From an uncultured Clostridia bacterium (GTDB lineage: Bacteria > Bacillota > Clostridia > UMGS1883), in NCBI GenBank assembly GCA_947630525.1, contig CANRHW010000037.1, positions 1-10,932 of the forward strand: DNA of 10,932 nucleotides, read 5' to 3'. Each line of letters begins with the position of its first letter. The stretch's first letter is position 1. A model generated the notes under the pieces. The model did not search any database. It was not told the DNA's origin and saw only the letters and a program-made list of their open reading frames with translations. Both the position numbers and the translations under genes were made by a program. Of the stretch, positions 6,322 to 10,932 are shown piece after piece.

Positions 6322-6687
6322 TTAGTCGAAATCCGCTCTCTTATCGCAAATACTTTGGATTGTGCCTTCGGCCCTGCAACGATCGTACTCCATTTTAAGC
6401 ACGGTGTCGATACAATGCTGTCCTTTCTCGTCAAGCGCATGGTAATTTTCGATCATTGCGATGACCTTGTCATCCATTGGAAGGGGGGTGTCGTAGTTCA
6501 CAAGCTTGATATTGAGCTCCTTGCACATGAGCACGACTGTTGTGTAAGCAGTTCCGCCAACACCGTTTTTTAATGCGCTTGCCACTGTAGTCTGGGGAAT
6601 TCCAAGGTGAATGGCGAACCGTCTTACGCTGCGGTACTGTTTCTTCACTTCGTCGACAATTAGACTTGTCAGATACTCAGCGTTCAT
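6322..6687 (-). CDS. Small HTH (XRE-like) transcriptional regulator
   Basis: This encodes 121 residues from the ATG at 6687, with GAGAGGTG eight bases upstream. Upstream in-frame extension to 6774 would cross the -10 box of a perfect promoter, so the longer form cannot be made from that promoter. Residues about 8-62 form a lambda-repressor-like helix-turn-helix: SVRRFAIHLGIPQTTVASAL holds the turn and recognition helix, and ALKNGVGGTAYTTVVLMCKEL completes the fold. Residues 70-107 are helical, with YHALDEKGQHCIDTVLKMEYDRC, a tail seen in many clostridial XRE proteins. No effector domain is present. The gene follows murF by 136 bp but has its own promoter, flanked by a 12-bp inverted repeat that suggests autoregulation (inference). 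Targets are unknown. Confidence 0.8.
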   Translation of the reverse strand: MNAEYLTSLIVDEVKKQYRSVRRFAIHLGIPQTTVASALKNGVGGTAYTTVVLMCKELNIKLVNYDTPLPMDDKVIAMIENYHALDEKGQHCIDTVLKMEYDRCRAEGTIQSICDKRADFD

Positions 6688-6780
6688 TTTTTGCACACCT
6701 CTCTTTAAAATATACTGTTTAACCCTAATCAAATTATAGTATATTGCCACAAAAATGTCAATAGATTTGTGCAAAAAATG
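6685..6780. promoter_or_regulatory. 12-bp inverted repeat flanking the HTH gene promoter, candidate operators
   Basis: CATTTTTTGCAC at 6685-6696 and its exact complement GTGCAAAAAATG at 6769-6780 are separated by 72 bp that hold the promoter. On the minus strand the first copy ends in the ATG start codon of the HTH gene, so a protein bound there would lie over the translation start region. The other sits just upstream of the -35 box. This spacing would suit repression by looping or by two bound dimers. Confidence 0.45.
6733..6761 (-). promoter_or_regulatory. Consensus sigma-A promoter of the HTH regulator gene
   Basis: On the minus strand perfect TTGACA (6756-6761) and TATAAT (6733-6738) boxes are 17 bases apart. 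The transcription start is expected near 6726, about 40 bases before the ATG at 6687. This promoter decides the start codon choice for the gene. Confidence 0.85.
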
Positions 6781-6823
6781 TTCTCTAATTTGTAAATATT
6801 ATATGAATATTTTATGACTATCG

Positions 6824-8197
6824 TTAATATGATTTCCCCGCTTTTAAAACGTCCACAATTTCGCTAAAACCCATGCCATGTGAGGCTTTTATGAGTACGG
6901 CGCCCTTGTCGGGAACAATATCTGACAGACTGTTCAAAAGTTCCGTTTTATTACTAAAATATACAGAATTACCGCCAGCTTCAACGCAAGCCCGGTACAT
7001 ATTTTCCGACAGCTCGCCAACCGCCGCCAGCAAGTCTATATTTTTTTTCGCGGCGTAGGCCCCCACCCGCGCGTGGAGCTCCGCAGCGCCGCTGCCCAGT
7101 TCAAACATATCGCCTAAAATGGCCACTTTTCGGCCCTCGGCCCGGCTGAGCAGATCAAGCCCCGCCTCCATACTGGCAGGGGCGGCGTTGTAGCAGTCGT
7201 CTATCACCGAAAGTTCGCCCAGGCGTATAACGTTCACCCGTCCGCCGATAGTGCCGGCGGCGGAAATACCGGCCAAAATTTCATCTTTGCTCAGGCCGGC
7301 TTCAAGGCCAACGCCTATAGCCGCCATAACGGCGTAAAGCACGTGGCGGCCCGGTATGCCTATTTGGATATTAAACTCCTCGCCAAAGGCCGTTATGCGG
7401 GCTTCAAGGCCCTCAAAGCCCCTGTCCTTGTATTCGATAACCCGAATATCGTTTCCCTCGTCAAATCCAAAGAAGCGCCTGTTGGGGCGGTCTATTTTGC
7501 GCAGGGAACGGTCATCGCCGTTGAGAATGGCCGGCGCGTCCGGAGCCATGTGCTCGAATATCTCGCACTTCGCCCGGAAAATCCCCTCTTGTGAGCCCAG
7601 ATTTTCCATGTGAGAGTAGCCTATGTTGGTCATTACGCACATATCCGGCCGGGCAATGGAGCTGAGGAGCTCCATTTCGCCAAAGGCGCTCATCCCCATT
7701 TCAATAACCGCCGCCTGAGTGTCGGGCTCCATTGACAGCAGGGTCAGCGGCAGGCCTATCTCGTTGTTGAAATTGCCCCGGGTCTTGTGCACCTTATATT
7801 TGGCGGCAAGAACCGAGGCCGTCACCTCTTTGCAGGTGGTTTTGCCGACGCTGCCGGTAATGCCCACGACCTTTACTCCCAGCTTGCGGCGGTACATGGC
7901 CGCGAGCTGCTGGAGGGCCTTTACGGTGCTTTCAACAACAATTTGCGGGCAGCCGGCCTCCACCTGCTCCTCGCACACGCAGAGGACGGCTCCCTTTTCG
8001 GCGGCGGAAGCGGCGTACCTGTGGCCGTCCGTACGTTCGCCCCTTATCGCCGCGAAAAGTCCGTCCGGCCCGGCGGCCCGGCTGTCGGTTGTGACAAACG
8101 TAACGCCGCCGTCAAGAGCGGCCTCTGGCCCGATATATTTCCCGCCCAGGGTCTCCAACGCCTGACGGACAGTAAATTTTGTTTTCATATCAATCAC
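6824..8197 (-). CDS. murF: UDP-N-acetylmuramoyl-tripeptide--D-alanyl-D-alanine ligase MurF
   Basis: MurF adds D-Ala-D-Ala to UDP-MurNAc-tripeptide using ATP, the last cytoplasmic step of peptidoglycan precursor synthesis. The 457-residue length is normal. Visible landmarks: TTDSR (36-40) in the substrate-binding N domain; the P-loop GITGSVGKTT (112-121); NFNNEIGLPLTLL (142-154); VIEMGMS (164-170); NIGYSHMENLGS (191-202); the AK-CE segment around Lys210, the usual carbamylated lysine; and NGDD (226-229). The C-terminal domain includes DDCYNAAPASMEAGL and ILGDMFELG. The GTG at 8197 has AAGGTGAG about six bases upstream; the in-frame ATG at 8188 is the alternative but is less well placed. The gene overlaps the end of ddl by 8 bases, so the two are translationally coupled and its substrate comes from the preceding gene. 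No clear terminator follows. Confidence 0.96.
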   Translation of the reverse strand: MIDMKTKFTVRQALETLGGKYIGPEAALDGGVTFVTTDSRAAGPDGLFAAIRGERTDGHRYAASAAEKGAVLCVCEEQVEAGCPQIVVESTVKALQQLAAMYRRKLGVKVVGITGSVGKTTCKEVTASVLAAKYKVHKTRGNFNNEIGLPLTLLSMEPDTQAAVIEMGMSAFGEMELLSSIARPDMCVMTNIGYSHMENLGSQEGIFRAKCEIFEHMAPDAPAILNGDDRSLRKIDRPNRRFFGFDEGNDIRVIEYKDRGFEGLEARITAFGEEFNIQIGIPGRHVLYAVMAAIGVGLEAGLSKDEILAGISAAGTIGGRVNVIRLGELSVIDDCYNAAPASMEAGLDLLSRAEGRKVAILGDMFELGSGAAELHARVGAYAAKKNIDLLAAVGELSENMYRACVEAGGNSVYFSNKTELLNSLSDIVPDKGAVLIKASHGMGFSEIVDVLKAGKSY

Positions 8198-9245
8198 CGT
8201 CGCTCACCTTATTCAATGCCAGGGAAATTATCCTTTCGCAAAGCTCGCCGTAGTCTATGCCGGCGGCGGCCGCCGCCTGGGGTATGAGACTGACGGGAGT
8301 CATTCCGGGCAGCGTGTTGGCTTCGAGGCAATATGGCCGCCCGTCCTCGGTAAGGATATAGTCCATACGGGCGTAGCCGTCCAGCTTTAGGCTCTTAAAA
8401 GCGGCAACGGTAGCGCTGCGGATGTTAGCTTCGGCTTCGGGAGATATGTCCGCGGGGCAAATCTCCTCGGTCATGCCCGGCTGATACTTGTTCTTATAGT
8501 CGTACCAGCCCTCCTTGGGTATTATTTCAATGGGCGGCAAGGGCTGGCCGCCAAGTATGGCGCAGGTCAGTTCCCGGCCTTTTATGTACTCCTCGATAAT
8601 TATTTCATCTTCATATTCAAAAGCCTGCCTTACGGTGCTGTCAAACTCCTCCCGGGTATTGACGATATACACTCCTATCGACGAGCCGCCGCTGCACGTC
8701 TTGACCACAAGCGGCAGGCCGAGGCCCTCGGCGTCGCAAATACCGGCCACGTCGCAGCCTTTTTTCAGGTGAAGACCCTTGGGCGTAAGTATGCCGTCAG
8801 CCAAAAAAGCCTGCTTGGTCATGCCCTTGTTCATAGCAATGGCGCTGCCAAGATAGCCGCTGCCGGTGTAGCGTATGCCCAGCAGGTCAAAGGCGGCCTG
8901 GATGCGGCCGTTTTCGCCGTCTCCCCCGTGAAGGGCCATAAACACCACATCCGCATAACGGCAAAGCTCTATAATATTGTCGCCGAAAATGCCCATGCCT
9001 CCCTTGCGGCTCCTTTTTACCGCTTCAAGGTCAGGGACGGCCTCGTCAATGGCGGCGACGACGGCCGGCTCCGTTGCCGCGGCAAAAGCCTCCGCCGGGC
9101 CGCGGTCGAGTTCAAGGCCCATAAAGAGGTCCGCCATTATGGCGTGGTGACCCCTCTCCACAAGAGCGTTTTGAACCTTTGCGCCGGTTGTCAGCGAAAC
9201 GTTGCGCTCGGGGCTCAATCCCCCGCAAAGTACCACTATATTCAA
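8190..9245 (-). CDS. ddl: D-alanine--D-alanine ligase
   Basis: Ddl joins two D-alanines using ATP, in the cytoplasm, supplying the dipeptide used by MurF. The product is 351 residues and an ATP-grasp enzyme. Landmarks (numbering from the TTG): VVLCGGLSPERNVSL at the N-terminus; ALHGGDGENG (about 104-113); GSAIAMNK; VVKTCSGGSSIGV (about 180-192); EEYIKGRELT; YDYKNKY (about 248-254); and ARMDY then LEANTLPGMTPVSLIPQ, with the metal-binding acidic residues. The YDYKNKY tyrosine is typical of D-Ala-D-Ala enzymes, not the D-Ala-D-Lac VanA type. I prefer TTG at 9245: GGGGTG lies six bases upstream and the protein then begins MNIVVLCGG as in relatives. A GTG at 9254 would add three residues but lacks a ribosome binding site. 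It is the first gene of the ddl-murF operon. Confidence 0.95.
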   Translation of the reverse strand: MNIVVLCGGLSPERNVSLTTGAKVQNALVERGHHAIMADLFMGLELDRGPAEAFAAATEPAVVAAIDEAVPDLEAVKRSRKGGMGIFGDNIIELCRYADVVFMALHGGDGENGRIQAAFDLLGIRYTGSGYLGSAIAMNKGMTKQAFLADGILTPKGLHLKKGCDVAGICDAEGLGLPLVVKTCSGGSSIGVYIVNTREEFDSTVRQAFEYEDEIIIEEYIKGRELTCAILGGQPLPPIEIIPKEGWYDYKNKYQPGMTEEICPADISPEAEANIRSATVAAFKSLKLDGYARMDYILTEDGRPYCLEANTLPGMTPVSLIPQAAAAAGIDYGELCERIISLALNKVSDGD

Positions 9246-9282
9246 AATAAACACCCCATTGCCTAAATAATCATACTACATT

Positions 9283-9311
9283 ATTATACAGCGTGAGGGC
9301 GAAAATGTCAA
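9283..9311 (-). promoter_or_regulatory. Consensus sigma-A promoter of ddl-murF
   Basis: On the minus strand TTGACA (9306-9311) and TATAAT (9283-9288) both match perfectly with a 17-base spacer. Transcription should start near 9276, leaving a leader of about 30 bases before ddl. The promoter separates ddl-murF from the deacetylase gene upstream. No intrinsic terminator is visible after that gene, so some read-through is possible. Confidence 0.88.
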
Positions 9312-9350
9312 CAGGCCATTTAAGTAATTTGGGGGAAGCCGCTTATAGCG

Positions 9351-10130
9351 TCACTTATACTCGTCAAGGCTTTTAAACACATAGCCCTGGGCCCTGGCGG
9401 CGTCGATAAGCCCGGCCATGGCGGCGGCGTTGTCGGCGGAGACCGCATGGAGCAGTATCACCGCTCCGCTGTGCAGCTGCGGCAGCACACTGTCAAGGGC
9501 GTGCTGTGCGCCCTGCTGGCTGTCGGTCTGCCAATCCACATAGGCCACCGACCAAAACACATTGGTATATCCCATTCTGGTGGTAATATCCAAGGTCGCC
9601 GTGCTGTATTCGCCCCTTGGCGGGCGCAGATATTTCATATGCCGTCCATAGCCCTCGTACAGCAGCAGGTCAAGTCCGTAGAGTTCCTCCTCTATCTCCT
9701 GCGGGCTAAGGTCGGGCAGGGAGGGGTGATTGATGCTGTGGTTGCCGACGATATGGCCCTCGTCAAGCATACGGGCAATCAGCTCCCCCTCGGTACGCAG
9801 ATAAGGGCCGGTGACAAAAAAGGCCGCCGGCACCTGCTTTTCTTTAAGAACGTCCAGTATATGCCCGGTGTAGCCGTTTTCGTAGCCCTCGTCAAAGGTC
9901 AGATACAGGGTCTTTTCGTTTTCGTCGCCCATATAATAGCAACCGTAGGTCTCCATTTCGCCGGTCTGCTCCGCCGTGAACTCGGGGCGGGGCTGCATTT
10001 TGCGGAACCCCCAGCCCTTGGTAGTATTGTCCAGCGCCACGCCGTCGCTCATCACCGTCTTTTCCGCCCGTGAACAGGCGGTGAGGGCCAACAAAGCGGC
10101 AAGCAGCAGTAAAAGCAGGCGTTTTTTCAC
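9351..10130 (-). CDS. pdaA: PdaA-like polysaccharide deacetylase, predicted lipoprotein
   Basis: PdaA-type enzymes remove the N-acetyl group of muramic acid in peptidoglycan, leading to muramic delta-lactam in the spore cortex. The product is 259 residues. It begins with a lipoprotein signal: KKR, a Leu/Ala core and the lipobox LTAC, with Cys19 the predicted lipidated residue. The NodB domain follows: LYLTFDEGYENGYT (about 75-88), HSINH with the two metal-binding histidines (131 and 135), YLRPPRGEYS, VFWSVAYVDWQ and LLHAVSADNAAAM. GYENGYT, RPPRGEYS and VAYVDW are close to PdaA (delta-lactam-biosynthetic de-N-acetylase). The usual TFDD is TFDE here. The start is GTG at 10130 with GGAGG ten bases upstream; a TTG at 10166 would put GGAGG inside the gene and spoil the signal peptide. 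Only 50 bp separate it from the secF terminator, and no clear promoter is visible there. The spore role is inferred from the family. Confidence 0.88.
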   Translation of the reverse strand: MKKRLLLLLLAALLALTACSRAEKTVMSDGVALDNTTKGWGFRKMQPRPEFTAEQTGEMETYGCYYMGDENEKTLYLTFDEGYENGYTGHILDVLKEKQVPAAFFVTGPYLRTEGELIARMLDEGHIVGNHSINHPSLPDLSPQEIEEELYGLDLLLYEGYGRHMKYLRPPRGEYSTATLDITTRMGYTNVFWSVAYVDWQTDSQQGAQHALDSVLPQLHSGAVILLHAVSADNAAAMAGLIDAARAQGYVFKSLDEYK

Positions 10131-10183
10131 ATCAACACGACCTCCGCAAAAATATTCGGCGCACAAATCATGTATTTCGCCGC

Positions 10184-10218
10184 AAAAAAACTGAGAATGG
10201 CAGCGCCATTCTCAGTTT
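10184..10218 (-). terminator. Rho-independent terminator of secF
   Basis: A perfect 14-bp stem (AAACTGAGAATGGC at 10188-10201 with 10205-10218) closes an AGC loop. On the minus strand it is followed by a T run (10184-10190). It lies about 20 bases past the secF stop and ends the protein-export transcript. Confidence 0.92.
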
Positions 10219-10239
10219 ATTAAGCCGCGGAGGCTTTTA

Positions 10240-10932
10240 TTACTTTTTTGCGGAAGCGGGCTTTTTCTTGCCGCCCATGCTCTTCCACCAGGCCCAGAAG
10301 GAGGCGGAAACGAACAGGGAGGAATATGTGCCCACAACGATGCCCACGATGATGGGCAGCGCAAATTCGCGGATGGAGGTAACGCCCAGCACGTACAGAG
10401 CGCCGATGGTGAACAGCGTGGTCAGAGAAGAATTGATCGCTCTGGTGTAGCTGTGACGGATAGCGTCGTCGGCAATGTCGTTAGGCGTGGCCTTCTGCAT
10501 GAGCTTGGTATTCTCACGCACGCGGTCGAATACAACGATGGTAGCGTTGATAGAATAACCGACTATCGTCAATATGGCGGCGATAAAGGGGCTGTTGACC
10601 GTAACGCTGAACAGCGACATAAAGCCCAGCATGATTATGACGTCATGGGCCAGAGCCAGTACCGCGCTGGTGCCGCTCTGGAAGTCAAAGCGGACGGTGA
10701 TATACAGCAGCATAAGGATAACCGCAATGATAACGGCCTTTAAGGCGTCGCCGATAAGGCGGCCGCTGACGGTGCCGTTCACCTTTTCATTGCTGATAAT
10801 GTTTTCCTGTTCAAGGGAAAACTCGGACTTAACGGCGTTGATGACGCTGAGGCTGGTCTCGTTGTCCAGCTCGGGAGTTTTTACGATGATCTGAGTGTTG
10901 TCAGTGGCCTGAACGCTCACCTGCTGACCGCC
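10240..10932 (-). CDS. secF: Protein translocase subunit SecF, 3' part
   Basis: SecF works with SecD and SecYEG in the membrane, where the proton motive force helps pull exported proteins outward. The window holds the last 230 residues; the reading frame runs open to the right edge (GGQQVSVQAT), so the start lies outside, and the GTG at 10920 is internal. The visible part ends the periplasmic-side domain, then gives RLIGDALKAVIIAVILMLLY, a loop with RFDF, ALAHDVIIMLGF, and VGYSINATIVVFDRVRENTK, the diagnostic SecF segment. Two further helices (LTTLFTIGALYVLGV and FALPIIVGIVVGTYSSLFV) follow. The tail is basic (KKKPASAKK). Whether it is a separate SecF or the end of a SecDF fusion cannot be seen. 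Confidence 0.93.
   Translation of the reverse strand, partial: GGQQVSVQATDNTQIIVKTPELDNETSLSVINAVKSEFSLEQENIISNEKVNGTVSGRLIGDALKAVIIAVILMLLYITVRFDFQSGTSAVLALAHDVIIMLGFMSLFSVTVNSPFIAAILTIVGYSINATIVVFDRVRENTKLMQKATPNDIADDAIRHSYTRAINSSLTTLFTIGALYVLGVTSIREFALPIIVGIVVGTYSSLFVSASFWAWWKSMGGKKKPASAKK

Noticed and set aside
6150..6398. Plus-strand open frame of 82 codons through the hairpin cluster
   Set aside because: It runs across several palindromes and into the HTH gene on the other strand, its product is low-complexity Arg/Pro-rich, and no ribosome binding site precedes it.
6688..6774. Upstream in-frame extension of the HTH regulator
   Set aside because: The perfect -35 and -10 boxes lie within it, so the transcript begins after the upstream start; the internal ATG has a good ribosome binding site.
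9255..9350. Riboswitch or leader upstream of ddl
   Set aside because: The promoter leaves only about 30 leader bases, with no stem-loop or known aptamer motif.
10131..10166. Upstream TTG start for the deacetylase
   Set aside because: It would place the GGAGG ribosome binding site inside the coding region and add residues before an otherwise normal lipoprotein signal.

Overview
The window looks like a chromosomal segment of a Gram-positive, probably spore-forming member of the Clostridia, possibly Oscillospirales-like. The evidence is sporulation-type polysaccharide deacetylase (PdaA-like) next to ddl and murF, clostridial-style XRE regulators, strong GGAGG/AGGTGA ribosome binding sites and near-consensus sigma-A promoters. 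The genus cannot be fixed from the sequence alone. Nearly every gene is on the minus strand, so the window reads from right to left.

Right part (about 3.8-10.9 kb, GC-rich, housekeeping). In transcription order: the 3' part of secF with a strong terminator; a PdaA-like lipoprotein deacetylase; ddl and murF as an overlapping two-gene operon behind a perfect sigma-A promoter; a small HTH regulator with its own perfect promoter; a gene-free stretch packed with hairpins; a Nudix ADP-ribose pyrophosphatase; and the tRNA methylthiotransferase mtaB. Ddl and MurF carry out consecutive steps of peptidoglycan precursor synthesis (D-Ala-D-Ala, then its ligation to UDP-MurNAc-tripeptide). The PdaA-like enzyme later modifies peptidoglycan, in relatives the spore cortex. 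All five complete enzyme genes here appear to start on GTG or TTG.

Left part (about 0-3.8 kb, AT-rich, accessory in character). It holds a multi-pass membrane protein with a large outer region, a small secreted protein behind a perfect promoter with a palindromic candidate operator, and a divergent XRE regulator that may control them. To its right is the decayed C-terminal end (region 4) of a sigma-70-type factor. The base composition, the uncharacterised surface proteins and the gene debris suggest an acquired module sitting against the conserved block. The first 357 bases hold the terminator of a plus-strand gene lying outside the window, plus two hairpins.

The least explained parts are the 5.98-6.28 kb hairpin cluster with its repeated 26-bp unit, the sigma-factor remnant, and the candidate operators of the two HTH regulators. 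No CRISPR array, tRNA, rRNA or intact transposase was seen.
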